Assembly (NCBI GenBank): GCA_964389025.1
Contig: CAYMCQ010000003.1
Location: 1 to 64,000 of the forward strand
Source of the DNA: CAYMCQ01 sp964389025
Lineage (GTDB): Bacteria > Verrucomicrobiota > Verrucomicrobiia > Limisphaerales > CAYMCQ01
Direction: 5' to 3'
DNA length: 64,000 bases
The notes under the pieces are model-generated. The model did no database searches and was not told where the DNA came from. It worked only from the letters and a program-made list of their open reading frames with translations. Positions 50,311-58,374 of this stretch are shown here, piece after piece; within the stretch, counting starts at the first letter, position 1, and every line of letters begins with the position of its first letter. Position numbers and translations under genes: made by a program.

Positions 50311-52700
50311 GCCGCAGCCTGCGCGTTTTGCTTTGGCTCGGTGTGGCCGCGCTTTTGTGCGCCGGTCTGTTTCGCCTTCGCTTCGACGTGGACGTGTTGA
50401 ATCTTCTGCCGCGCGACGTCCCCGAAGTTCGCGGCTTGCAAATCTATCAACAGCATTTTGCGAACGCGAATGAACTTGTCGTCACAATCAAATCGCCCGA
50501 CGTTGAAAAAACCGAGACTGCCGCTCGCCAACTGGCGGAATTTTTGCGCGCGCAAACAAACCTCGTCGCGTCCGTCACTTGGCAACCGCCGTGGCTTGAG
50601 CATCCTGGCGAGGCCACGGAACTTGCGGCCTATGTTTGGTTCAACCAGCCGCCGGAAATTTTTGCGCAACTCTCGAATCGCCTCGCCGAAACAAATCTCG
50701 CGCCGGCTTTGCGCTCCACTCGCGGGCAACTCACCACTTCGCTTTCACCCGATGAAATCGCGCGTCTGAGTTACGATCCGTTTGGTTTGTTGAATCTGCC
50801 AGAAGCTGCGCAAGGCAGCGCGGTCAATTTTGGACAGGGTCAGGAACTGTTTGCGTCAGCCGACGGAACTTTCCGCATCCTGTTCGCGCGGCCAAACCGG
50901 ATTCTGAAAAATTATCGCGACAGCATTGGCTGGATGACTCAGGTCAAAGGCGCCGTCGGGGAATGTCGCCGGCAAAACACAATTGCCGCTGATGTCAGAA
51001 TTCATTTCACCGGCGGCCCCGCGTTCACTGCGGACATCGCGGGCGGAATGCAGGGCGACATGACCAAGTCCGCCGGCTCGGCGCTCGTGATCATCGTCGC
51101 GCTTTTTTGGTGGGCGCATCGGCGATTTCGTCCGCTGCTTTGGCTTGTCGCGCTGCTGTTTTTGATTCTGGCCTGCACGCTGGCGATTGGCGGATTGATC
51201 TTCGGAACGCTCGGCGTCGTCAGCGTCGGCTTCGCGGCAATTTTGCTCGGGCTCGCCGTGGATTACGGCATGGTGCTTTACCAGGAATTTTTGTTTGCCC
51301 CGCAAACTTCGCCGCGGCAACTCCGAAAAATTCTCGCGCCAGGCATCATCTGGTCTGCGGTCACAACGGCGGGCGCGTTCGCGACTTTGAATCTCGGCGG
51401 CCTGCCCGGTCTGGCGCAACTCGGCTCGCTCGTCGCCATCGGCGTCGCGCTCGCGGCGATCATCATGCTGAATTTTTATTTGCCGCCGCTGGCGCGTTTG
51501 CCGGTCGTGAAAAAAAATTCGCCAACAAGGCCAATTTCCTCGTCCAGAGCTTCCGCGCATTCCCGGCTCATTTGGACAGCGACGCTTTTGGTTCTCGGTG
51601 TCGCCACGATAGTGCTTTCCCGGGGCGCACCGACATTCGAACGCACCGCAGACTCGCTGCGCCCGCGACACAGCGAAGCCTACGATGCAATGAACGAAAT
51701 CAAAAAACAAATTGGCGGCGCGCGCGAACCGCTTTGGCTGCTCATTTCCGGCCGCGACGAAAACGAAGTCGGCCGGCGTCTCGACGAAGTGCAGCCTGCG
51801 CTGGCTCTCGCCCAATCAAACCAACAGATCAGTTCGTTCACTTTGCCCCTGACCATCTGGCCGCGACCGGAATTTCAGTCCGCAAATCGCGCGACGGCGC
51901 AATTGCTCGCTTTGAGAAAGGATTTATTGCGCACGGCGATTCTCACCAATGGTTTCACGGAACAATCGTTTGGCGCGACAGAGCAGGTTTTGGATTTCTG
52001 GCAAAAAGCGGCGGCGAGCACGCACACAATCTGGCCGGGCAACGAAGTCAGCAGTTGGATTCTCGACAAGCTTGCCGCGCGAACGCCGACAAATTTTTAC
52101 GCCCTCGGACTGGTTTATCCGGCGACAAATTCCGCAGATCTTCATCCTTCATCCTTCAACCTTCATCCTTCCAAAGACACCTGGCTCGCCGGCTGGGAAC
52201 TTCTCGGCCCCGCCGTTTCGCAAATCGTCCAGCGAGACATGTGGCGCGTGATGATTCCAATGACGGTGTTGCTGCTGCTCTCGCTCTGGCTCGCGTTCAA
52301 AAACGTCGCCGAAGTATTTCTAAGTCTGGCGACGCTGCTGTTCAGCGGCATTTGTTTGCTCACGCTGATGCGGCTTGTCGGCTGGTCGTGGAATTTGCTG
52401 AACCTCATGGCGCTGCCGCTTTTACTCGGGGCGGGTGTGGATTACAGCATTCACATGCAGCTCGCGTTGCGGCGTCACGGTGGAATCATTTCCGAAACGC
52501 GACGCACCATCGGACGCGCGCTGCTGCTGTGCGCGGGAACGACCGTGGCGGGATTCGGCTCGAATGTCTGGTCAAGCAACGCGGGATTGATGAGTCTCGG
52601 AGTAGTTTGCGCGGCGGGAATTGCGTTCGCGTATCTGACCTCGAATTTTCTGTTGCCGGTCTGGTGGCGGGCGCTGGTTGGAAAGCGGGTTGAAAAATGA
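50307..52700 (+). CDS. MMPL/RND family exporter
   Basis: Protein of 797 aa. Two repeats, each with a leading helix, a periplasmic loop and five helices: FWWAHRRFRPLLWLVALLF to about residue 400, and MTVLLLLSLWLAFKNVAEVF onward. The motif GLAVDYGMVLYQEF (repeat 1) and GAGVDYSIHMQLAL (repeat 2) carry the conserved Asp-Tyr of MMPL proton relay. It probably exports a lipid-linked product; MMPL proteins of this length occur in aryl-polyene clusters beside LolA. A short-unit repeat is inserted in frame near residue 612. Confidence 0.87.
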   Translation: MSRSLRVLLWLGVAALLCAGLFRLRFDVDVLNLLPRDVPEVRGLQIYQQHFANANELVVTIKSPDVEKTETAARQLAEFLRAQTNLVASVTWQPPWLEHPGEATELAAYVWFNQPPEIFAQLSNRLAETNLAPALRSTRGQLTTSLSPDEIARLSYDPFGLLNLPEAAQGSAVNFGQGQELFASADGTFRILFARPNRILKNYRDSIGWMTQVKGAVGECRRQNTIAADVRIHFTGGPAFTADIAGGMQGDMTKSAGSALVIIVALFWWAHRRFRPLLWLVALLFLILACTLAIGGLIFGTLGVVSVGFAAILLGLAVDYGMVLYQEFLFAPQTSPRQLRKILAPGIIWSAVTTAGAFATLNLGGLPGLAQLGSLVAIGVALAAIIMLNFYLPPLARLPVVKKNSPTRPISSSRASAHSRLIWTATLLVLGVATIVLSRGAPTFERTADSLRPRHSEAYDAMNEIKKQIGGAREPLWLLISGRDENEVGRRLDEVQPALALAQSNQQISSFTLPLTIWPRPEFQSANRATAQLLALRKDLLRTAILTNGFTEQSFGATEQVLDFWQKAAASTHTIWPGNEVSSWILDKLAARTPTNFYALGLVYPATNSADLHPSSFNLHPSKDTWLAGWELLGPAVSQIVQRDMWRVMIPMTVLLLLSLWLAFKNVAEVFLSLATLLFSGICLLTLMRLVGWSWNLLNLMALPLLLGAGVDYSIHMQLALRRHGGIISETRRTIGRALLLCAGTTVAGFGSNVWSSNAGLMSLGVVCAAGIAFAYLTSNFLLPVWWRALVGKRVEK
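52141..52175 (+). repeat. CTTCATC heptamer repeat inside the MMPL gene
   Basis: About four tandem copies of CTTCATC-like units, in frame, encode LHPSSFNLHPSK in the second periplasmic loop of the exporter. Confidence 0.75.
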
Positions 52701-52732
52701 AAGTTCCGAAATCGTAAGATCAGCGGTATTCT

Positions 52733-52738
52733 AAGGAG
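52733..52738 (+). promoter_or_regulatory. Shine-Dalgarno AAGGAG that selects a TTG start in repeat DNA
   Basis: AAGGAG ends 7 nt before the TTG at 52746, the ideal distance, and no ATG exists in the frame before the LolA-like mature domain. It supports translation of the repeat as the N terminus of the LolA-like protein. Confidence 0.7.
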
Positions 52739-52745
52739 AATTTAC

Positions 52746-52892
52746 TTGAAAATTCCAAACACCAAACACCAAACACCAAAGAAACACCTAACCTCAAACA
52801 TCAAACCTTCCAAACACGGTGAATGCGGAATTGAAGTTTGGTGTTTGAAGTTTTGTTGGTGTTTGGTGTTTGGTGTTTGGTGTTTCGTTGCA
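52746..52892 (+). repeat. Heptamer fold-back repeat encoding a signal peptide
   Basis: ACCAAAC heptamers (about three perfect) on the left and GGTGTTT heptamers (about four) on the right can pair into a long hairpin; the centre is unique. An AGAAAC linker in the left half is shared with the repeat at 32669. The element contains the TTG start codon. Confidence 0.9.
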
Positions 52893-53516
52893 CAAACTGC
52901 TTTCAGTCAAACCAACGCCACACTCTCCTCGTGGTTCGCGGCACAGACAAGCATCCAAACCTGGTCTGCCGATTTTGTCCAAACGCGCGCGTTCAAAGCG
53001 CTGACGCAACCGCTCATCGCGACCGGCCACGTGTGGTTTGCCAAGCCGAATCGCTTTCGTTGGGAACTCGGAAACCCGCCGCAAACCATCGCATTGCGCG
53101 GCGCGAACGAAATGTTCGTGATCTATCCGCAACTGAAACGCGCCGAGCGTTACCCGCTTGCTGGAGTCCAAAGCACCCCGTGGCACGACACGCTTGCCCT
53201 GCTCGACGCGGGATTTCCACAGAGCCGGGCGGAAGCCGAATCGCGCTACAAAATTCTTTCGCAGGCGCTGACGAATTCGGTTTACGAACTCACGCTCCAG
53301 CCGAAATCTTCCGGCGCGCGAAAGATGATGCGGCAGATGAAAATCTTCTTCGACACGAAGGATTTTCAGTTGCGCGCCACGGAAATGGAATTTGCCGACG
53401 GCTCGACGATGCGAAATGATTTTACAAACATCGTGACGAATCCGAAGATTGACAATGAAACGTTCAAGCCAAGGCTTGCGTCGGATTTCAAAATCAGTGA
53501 ACCGTTAAAACGGTAG
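52746..53516 (+). CDS. LolA-like periplasmic lipoprotein carrier with repeat-encoded signal peptide
   Basis: 256 aa from a TTG start supported by a good Shine-Dalgarno. The N terminus is entirely repeat-derived: a basic stretch KKHLTSNIKPSKHG, then a hydrophobic core CLKFCWCLVFGVWCFVA, then a likely signal peptidase region near QTAFSQ. The mature part is LolA-like: WFAAQTSIQTWSADFVQTRA, LIATGHVWFAKPNRFRWELG and MKIFFDTKDFQLRATEMEFA. LolA homologues ferry lipoproteins or, in aryl-polyene clusters, the lipid product across the periplasm. The stop TAG lies inside the three-way-junction repeat. Confidence 0.88.
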   Translation: MKIPNTKHQTPKKHLTSNIKPSKHGECGIEVWCLKFCWCLVFGVWCFVAQTAFSQTNATLSSWFAAQTSIQTWSADFVQTRAFKALTQPLIATGHVWFAKPNRFRWELGNPPQTIALRGANEMFVIYPQLKRAERYPLAGVQSTPWHDTLALLDAGFPQSRAEAESRYKILSQALTNSVYELTLQPKSSGARKMMRQMKIFFDTKDFQLRATEMEFADGSTMRNDFTNIVTNPKIDNETFKPRLASDFKISEPLKR

Positions 53517-53570
53517 GGCTGCGCTGCCGCGCAGCCCATTTTTTGGGACGAGCAGCAGCTCGTCCCTACC
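53512..53570. repeat. Three-way-junction palindromic repeat, copy B
   Basis: Same plan as 1906..1957: outer GGTAG/CTACC, an 8-bp hairpin 53517..53524/53529..53536 with loop TGCC, a T-rich spacer, and an 8-bp hairpin 53546..53553/53558..53565 with loop AGCA. It supplies the TAG stop of the LolA-like gene and ends 7 nt before the next ATG. Confidence 0.8.
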
Positions 53571-53577
53571 AAAGTTG

Positions 53578-54003
53578 ATGAAAAATCTCGAAGCCGCCTT
53601 AAAATTTCTGCCGCACGGATCGGAGTTTCGTTTCTTGGATCGCCTGCTTGAACTTGACCCCGGCAAAAGTGGCGTTGGTGAATACACCGTTCGTGGCGAC
53701 GAGCCGTTTCTGCGCGGACATTTTCCTGGCGAACCGATTTTTCCCGGCGTGCTGCTCATCGAAGCGGCGGCACAACTCGCAGGCGTCGTGGCGCAGAGCG
53801 ATCCGAAAATTCCGCCGCTGCGCGGCTTAAAACTGACTGCCGTGCGCAACGCAAAAATTCTCGGCACAGCGAAACCGGGCGAAATAATTCGTCTCGAAGC
53901 GCGCATCGCGGGACGGCTCGGCAATTTGATTCAGGCGCAGGCCACCGCAAGCGTGAACGGCCAGACCGTGTTGCAGGCGGAACTGGTTTTGAGCGGCGAC
54001 TGA
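53578..54003 (+). CDS. Hotdog-fold 3-hydroxyacyl-ACP dehydratase (FabZ/FabA-like)
   Basis: Protein of 141 aa. FRFLDRLLELDPGKSGVGEY, then the FabZ-type active site block FLRGHFPGEPIFPGVLLIEA with the catalytic His in GHFPGxPxxPG and the Glu in LIEAAAQLAG. A FabA/FabZ-like dehydratase of this size fits an aryl-polyene DH, acting on acyl chains carried by the ACP. The start ATG is placed by the repeat just upstream. Confidence 0.88.
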   Translation: MKNLEAALKFLPHGSEFRFLDRLLELDPGKSGVGEYTVRGDEPFLRGHFPGEPIFPGVLLIEAAAQLAGVVAQSDPKIPPLRGLKLTAVRNAKILGTAKPGEIIRLEARIAGRLGNLIQAQATASVNGQTVLQAELVLSGD

Positions 54004-54236
54004 AAATCGGCTGGACAACCAATTTTCCCAAGCGCAGAGTAGAATTCGTGAACTAGGATAAATTGGAAATCTGCAATCAATCTCAGTTTTCCGTTTCGAT
54101 CAAAACCCAAAACATCGTGAAAAAAGAGAACAATCAGTGCTTTCGGAATTGGTGGAACACTGATGAATGTCGACTTGTATCTTTGGCGATACGCGCCGAA
54201 TCTCACTTGTAGCCTCAACGATTTTCTGAAAGTATA

Positions 54237-54590
54237 TTATTGCGGTAGGGAAGTTCCACCGGCGGGGCCAAAGCGATATTCGTAAATTCTGTCTGCTTCC
54301 TTTCGCCAATCGCCAGCTTCGCCCCATTGGACGAGCTTGTTGTCATAAAAATAGAGCCAATAAAGTCCGTCTGGCAGGCCGGGGCGATCTAGCGGGTATT
54401 CCCAAACCTCAATCACTTGGCCGAACTTGTTTCGTATTGAACCTCGCGCCGAAGAGGGTTCTCCCAATACCTGCTTGACCTCTGGCTTCGACATATCGAG
54501 TTGAATGTTTTGGAGTCGCCTAGCCGAAGTGAGGCAACCTGCACAAACCAAAACAAGGAAAACCGTTGAAAGGAAGAGCGAAATCTTCAT
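54237..54590 (-). CDS. SmpA/BamE-like outer membrane lipoprotein
   Basis: 117 aa from the ATG at 54590. Lipoprotein signal with lipobox LVCAGC, cysteine at residue 18. The mature part IQLDMSKPEVKQVLGEPSSA matches the SmpA/OmlA pattern of BamE-like proteins, and VIEVWEYP with LYFYDNKLVQWGE continues the small alpha/beta domain. The function may be in outer-membrane protein assembly or unrelated; only the fold is supported. Confidence 0.72.
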   Translation of the reverse strand: MKISLFLSTVFLVLVCAGCLTSARRLQNIQLDMSKPEVKQVLGEPSSARGSIRNKFGQVIEVWEYPLDRPGLPDGLYWLYFYDNKLVQWGEAGDWRKEADRIYEYRFGPAGGTSLPQ

Positions 54591-54704
54591 GTGGATGATT
54601 AGGACACGAACCTCCGCGCCGGTCAAGCGGAACAAATTATTCAGGTTAATCTGGTAGCGAAAAATTTGTGTGAATTTAGCTCGTGACGACTTGCTCGCTC
54701 AATT

Positions 54705-56015
54705 TCATTTTTCAAACCAGCGCCCCCGCCACTCTGCGCGCGAAACTTTGCCGCGCGGATTGGTTTGCACCGCCTCCACAAACCACCAGTGACGCGGCGC
54801 TTGCCAGGCTGGCAGCGTTTCCATCACAAACTGGCGCAATACTTCCTCGCGCTCATGGCTCACGACGACCGCCACGATTTCCTCCGTCCGCTCCGCGTCG
54901 CGGCTCGGCACGCCGAAGACCAGACATTCCAAAACCTGCGGATGCTTGAGCAACGCCCGCTCAATCGTCTCCGGCGAAACCTTCCGACCGGCAACATTGA
55001 TCTGGTCGCCCGCCCGCCCGCGCAGATAAACCAGTCCGCCGGAAATCTCCGCGAGGTCGCTGGTGCGGAAACAGCCGCCGGTGAATGGGAGATGGGAGTT
55101 GGAAGTTGGGAGTTGGGGGTCGGAAATTGGACGTTCCCCATCTTCCATCTTCCATCTTCCATCTTCCAAATATCCTTCCGCCACGGCGCTGCTGCGGACT
55201 TCGAGACAGCCATTTTCGCCAATAGCAACGGCCACATTCTTCATCGCCGCGCCGACACAGGAGCCATCCGCACGCGGGGATTCAGTCGCGTCGTAGGCAA
55301 TGCCTCCACATTCCGTCGCGCCGTAGAAATTGTGGATTTTGATTCCGCACGTTTTAAAAATCCCCTGTTCGAGTTGAAGGGGCAGGGGAGCGCCGGCGGA
55401 AATGGCGAGGCGCAGATTTTTTGGAGTCGCATTCGCATCCAGCCACGTTCGCCAGAGCGCGGGAACGGCGGGCAGGGTGATGAATTCGGTTTCAGTCGCA
55501 GCGCGGCGAACTGTTTCCGGCAACGGACTCGGCATGAGAATCAGCGGAATCCCGTGGAGCAGCAGCGGCGTGATGAGGTTTGAAAATCCGTAAGAGTGCG
55601 CGAGTGAGATGACGCCGAGGTTCGGCCAGTCGCGACGAAGTCCCATTGTCGCAACGATATTCTCTGCGTCAGCGGCGAGTTGCTCCGCCGTGAAAGCGAC
55701 GAAGCGCGGTTCGCCAGTTGTGGCGGAAGTTGTTTTGAGATGGCCGCAGTTTTTTGGGAGTTCCGCAAAGTTTGGCTGCGATTGATTTTCTTCAAGCGGA
55801 CAGACGGTTTTTCCTGAACGCCACGCGCGCAAAACTGAGAGAATAAATTCCGCCGAACGGCCTTGTGGGAAAATAATTTTCTCGCGGACTAAAGTTCCGC
55901 GCTCCACCTCACTGGCAAGTTGCGCGAACGTCCAGCGTTTGCTCGCCGCGAGATCGCGCAATGCAATTTCGTTGGAATATTTCTGCGCAATTTCGCGCCA
56001 GCGGTCGTAAAGCAT
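54705..56015 (-). CDS. AMP-dependent acyl-CoA/acyl-ACP ligase
   Basis: 436 aa from the ATG at 56015 (MLYDRWREIAQKYSNEIALR); the frame upstream is repeat DNA. ANL-superfamily enzyme: STTGEP-like phosphate loop in LKTTSATTGEPRFVAF, NFYGATECGGIAYD (A5 motif), and the C-terminal domain with YLRGRAGDQINVAGRKVSPE (A7-A8) and the catalytic Lys in NPRGKVSRAEWRG. In aryl-polyene clusters such a ligase activates the aryl starter. An in-frame repeat encodes about residues 280-309, between the two domains. It lies opposite to the dehydratase gene. Confidence 0.87.
   Translation of the reverse strand: MLYDRWREIAQKYSNEIALRDLAASKRWTFAQLASEVERGTLVREKIIFPQGRSAEFILSVLRAWRSGKTVCPLEENQSQPNFAELPKNCGHLKTTSATTGEPRFVAFTAEQLAADAENIVATMGLRRDWPNLGVISLAHSYGFSNLITPLLLHGIPLILMPSPLPETVRRAATETEFITLPAVPALWRTWLDANATPKNLRLAISAGAPLPLQLEQGIFKTCGIKIHNFYGATECGGIAYDATESPRADGSCVGAAMKNVAVAIGENGCLEVRSSAVAEGYLEDGRWKMEDGERPISDPQLPTSNSHLPFTGGCFRTSDLAEISGGLVYLRGRAGDQINVAGRKVSPETIERALLKHPQVLECLVFGVPSRDAERTEEIVAVVVSHEREEVLRQFVMETLPAWQAPRHWWFVEAVQTNPRGKVSRAEWRGRWFEK
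55087..55176 (-). repeat. Heptamer fold-back repeat inside the AMP-ligase gene
   Basis: On the minus strand, about four GGAAGAT heptamers are followed by a short unique centre and then CCCAACT-type heptamers. It is in frame and encodes LEDGRWKMEDGERP and DPQLPTSNSHLP between the A5 and A7-A8 regions of the ligase. Confidence 0.85.
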
Positions 56016-56058
56016 TGTGTCTTTCGTAATGCACAGATAGCTTTTCCGGCAAGACTTA

Positions 56059-56093
56059 TGAAGTGCGAAGTGCGAAGCGCGAAGTGCGAAATC
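56059..56093 (-). repeat. AAGTGCG heptamer repeat before the AMP-ligase
   Basis: About four tandem GAAGTGC-type units in the 5' leader of the ligase gene, 44 nt upstream of its ATG. Open in frame, which makes a longer spurious N terminus possible. Confidence 0.75.
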
Positions 56094-56210
56094 GAGCGAA
56101 TGATCGCTTGGGCATGGCCGCCCGTGGTTTTGTGCGGTTGCTCGACGCAGAGGAATTTCGTTGCCGCGCGCCAGTTCATTTTCCAAACCGACCTCTGATT
56201 TCCTGCCACG

Positions 56211-57131
56211 ATGGGATTCATCAAAACCAAGCTCCGCCGCTTTTCGCTTTCCGGCGACTATCTCTCGCGCGGCGTGGCGTGGGCGGTGGACACCGTGCCG
56301 TATTTTTACGAGCCGCCGATCATTTTATTTTACACGGCTTTGATTTTCGCGCTGGCTGCGCCGCAACGCCGCGCGGTGCAGTCGAACCTGCGCGCCATTT
56401 TTCCAGAGGCAGGGACGGCGCGGATTTTTCTGATGTCGTTTCGTGTCTTCTGGAATTTTGCGTGGACGTTCGTTGACGCGACGCGTTGCCGCAATCACCG
56501 CGCCGGACTCGATTGGGAATTTGTCGGCGACGAATTTTTCGACGAGTTCGCGCGCAGCGGGGGGGGCGCGATTCTTCTCACGGCGCACACGGGCAATTAT
56601 GATCTCGCCGCCTCGCTCTTTGCCGACCGGATGAACCGGCGCATCAACACCGTGCGCGCGACAGAACGCACGGACGAGTTGCAGCGATACTCCGAGCAGC
56701 AGCGGGAAAAACTTTCGTCTGACCGTTTCAACATCGTTTACAACAAACCCGAAAGCATGTTGGGGCTGGAGTTGCTCAACGCGCTTAATCGCAAGGAAAG
56801 TGTCGCGATCCAGGGCGACCGCGCGCCGGCGGGCGTGTCGGTCGCAGCGGCGCAAATGTTCGGTCGCGCGGTGCGATTGCCCAAAGGGCCGTTCGTTCTC
56901 GCGGCGGCGGCGCGATGTAAAATTTATCCCGTTTTCGTCGTGCGGTTGGGACGGCGGCGCTATCGCACAATTGTTTTGCCCGCAATCGAACACAAACCCG
57001 CGTCGCGCGAAGAGACGCGGCAGATGACGGAATCACTCAAGCAGTGGAGCGCGATTTTGGAAAACATGCTGCGCGAATATTGGTATTGCTGGTTTGCGTT
57101 CGAGTCCGCGTTCGACTCGAAGACAAAATGA
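56211..57131 (+). CDS. LpxL/HtrB-like lysophospholipid acyltransferase
   Basis: Protein of 306 aa with one N-terminal membrane helix region (FILFYTALIFALAA follows PPI). The acyltransferase motifs are HTGNYDLAASLFADR (HxxxxD-type, with GNYD) and the later FGRAVRLPKGPFVLAAAARC. It resembles LpxL-type enzymes of lipid A biosynthesis or the acyltransferase of aryl-polyene clusters (ApeD-like); the surrounding pathway genes favour the latter. The next gene overlaps by 4 nt. Confidence 0.82.
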   Translation: MGFIKTKLRRFSLSGDYLSRGVAWAVDTVPYFYEPPIILFYTALIFALAAPQRRAVQSNLRAIFPEAGTARIFLMSFRVFWNFAWTFVDATRCRNHRAGLDWEFVGDEFFDEFARSGGGAILLTAHTGNYDLAASLFADRMNRRINTVRATERTDELQRYSEQQREKLSSDRFNIVYNKPESMLGLELLNALNRKESVAIQGDRAPAGVSVAAAQMFGRAVRLPKGPFVLAAAARCKIYPVFVVRLGRRRYRTIVLPAIEHKPASREETRQMTESLKQWSAILENMLREYWYCWFAFESAFDSKTK

Positions 57132-57712
57132 GAACGTGGCGCGACATGACGACTGAAGAATGGCTGCCGTCGCGGTGCAGCGTGGCGCTTTTCCGCCTGT
57201 TCGCGTTCCTGAAAGTGTCGCGGTGCGCGCCTGTGCCGCCGACTCCACACTTGAAAGTGAAGCTGGCCTTCGCCCGCGAACAAAACCCCGTCGAGAGCTA
57301 CGCCCTCGGTTTTTTGTTTTTGGGTTTGGTATTTCTTTTTTTGCTGGATTGGACGGTGCGGCTGTGGCAGCCGCGACCGCTCGCGTGGCTGCTGATTGTC
57401 CCGGGCTTGCTGGCGGCGACGGCTGTGGCGATTCAGTTGATGGTGCTGGCGGCGCAGCCCATCGTGGCGCTGGGGCGGGCCGTTGGAATTTTTCGAGGCC
57501 GGGTTTTCGAATTGCAAGTTCCGTTTCAGTTCGCATGGATGACTTTATATTCCCTGTGGCGCGTGAACTGCAATGGCTGGGCAAAATGGCTGGCGGCAAT
57601 CTGGCTGGGGCTTGTGCTTTTCAACGGCATAGCGGCGCTCTGGCTTCGTTCGGCGCGGAAAAAAGTCGAAGCAATCGAAAGTCGGTTCAAACGAACACCG
57701 CCCCCGCCTTGA
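57128..57712 (+). CDS. Hypothetical membrane protein coupled to the acyltransferase
   Basis: 194 aa from the ATG at 57128, which overlaps the acyltransferase stop (ATGA). An N-terminal cytosolic part with a Cys/Pro-rich segment (SRCAPVPPTP) leads into hydrophobic helices (ALGFLFLGLVFLFLLDW, LLIVPGLLAATAVAIQLMVL, KWLAAIWLGLVLFNGI). No family recognised; probably part of the same pathway or membrane complex. Confidence 0.7.
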   Translation: MRTWRDMTTEEWLPSRCSVALFRLFAFLKVSRCAPVPPTPHLKVKLAFAREQNPVESYALGFLFLGLVFLFLLDWTVRLWQPRPLAWLLIVPGLLAATAVAIQLMVLAAQPIVALGRAVGIFRGRVFELQVPFQFAWMTLYSLWRVNCNGWAKWLAAIWLGLVLFNGIAALWLRSARKKVEAIESRFKRTPPPP

Positions 57713-57727
57713 AATACGAACAAGACT

Positions 57728-58008
57728 TTACGCGAACTGTTTGGTCGAAACCAAAAACTCCGCCAGTTGTTTTAACAAACGGCGATGGCGTTCCGGGGAA
57801 ATCCTTCCGATGGTTCCGACGAATTCATTCCGTGGCTGTGTCAATAAATAGCCAAGTCGGATGACCGAATCCTGGAGAAGGCCGCTCGTTTTGAAATCGG
57901 AATCGGTGGACACGATCAGTTCGTCGAACCCCTTGACGCAATGGCGCAACTTTTTATTTGTCCGTCGGCTTGCGGAAACGGCGCGAGGACGATGTCGCCT
58001 TCCTTCAT
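57728..58008 (-). pseudogene. Broken PemK/MazF-like toxin gene
   Basis: The ATG at 58008 begins MKEGDIVLAPFPQADGQIK, the usual start of PemK/MazF-type toxins, but the middle is missing and the frame shifts. The rest of a toxin C terminus (LRHCVKGFDELIVST, LQDSVIRLGYLLTQP, GTIGRISPERHRRLLKQLAE) is open to the stop at 57728. About 30 residues around the usual RPxxVL and cleavage-loop region appear deleted, so the toxin is almost certainly inactive. Confidence 0.72.
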
Positions 58009-58010
58009 TC

Positions 58011-58242
58011 CTAGGGGCGTTCCAGAATCACCGCGTTGGAATAATCCGGCTCAGCATCACCGTAAGCCCGCGCAAAAGCGGCGCGCGCGAAAGCAAACCA
58101 TTCCTCGCGATCCTTGCCTTGCGCGTCCGATTGGGGAACGAGGACAAACACGGGAGTGTTTGGAGCAAGATCGCCCGGCTCATCCAGGCAGACATGCTTG
58201 CCATCGTAATGGCTAATGGCCTTTGAGAGTGACGACGCTCAT
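58011..58242 (-). pseudogene. Frameshifted AF2212-like antitoxin
   Basis: The ATG at 58242 reads MSVVTLKGH and then a stop. Dropping one G in CTCAAAGGCC restores MSVVTLKAISHYDGKHVCLD, the start of an AF2212/DUF104-type antitoxin, whose remainder (DEPGDLAPNTPVFVLVP, EEWFAFARAAFARAYGD) is open to the TAG at 58011. The toxin ATG follows the stop by 2 nt, as in a normal antitoxin-toxin operon. Both genes appear disabled. Confidence 0.68.
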
Positions 58243-58331
58243 GCGTTACTTTTACCTTAAAACGTGTCCGCTCGCAAGCGGTGAAACTTCCGTATTAAGG
58301 CAACTTCAACCAATGTGAGACCAGAATAAAT

Positions 58332-58358
58332 TTGACAGAACGGCGGTGATGCTATTTC
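58332..58358 (+). promoter_or_regulatory. Possible sigma-70 promoter
   Basis: TTGACA at 58332..58337 and TATTTC at 58353..58358 (15-nt spacer) precede the small ORF at 58375. The -10 is poor and the spacer short, so this is weak. Confidence 0.3.
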
Positions 58359-58374
58359 TTATCCGCACTTGAAG

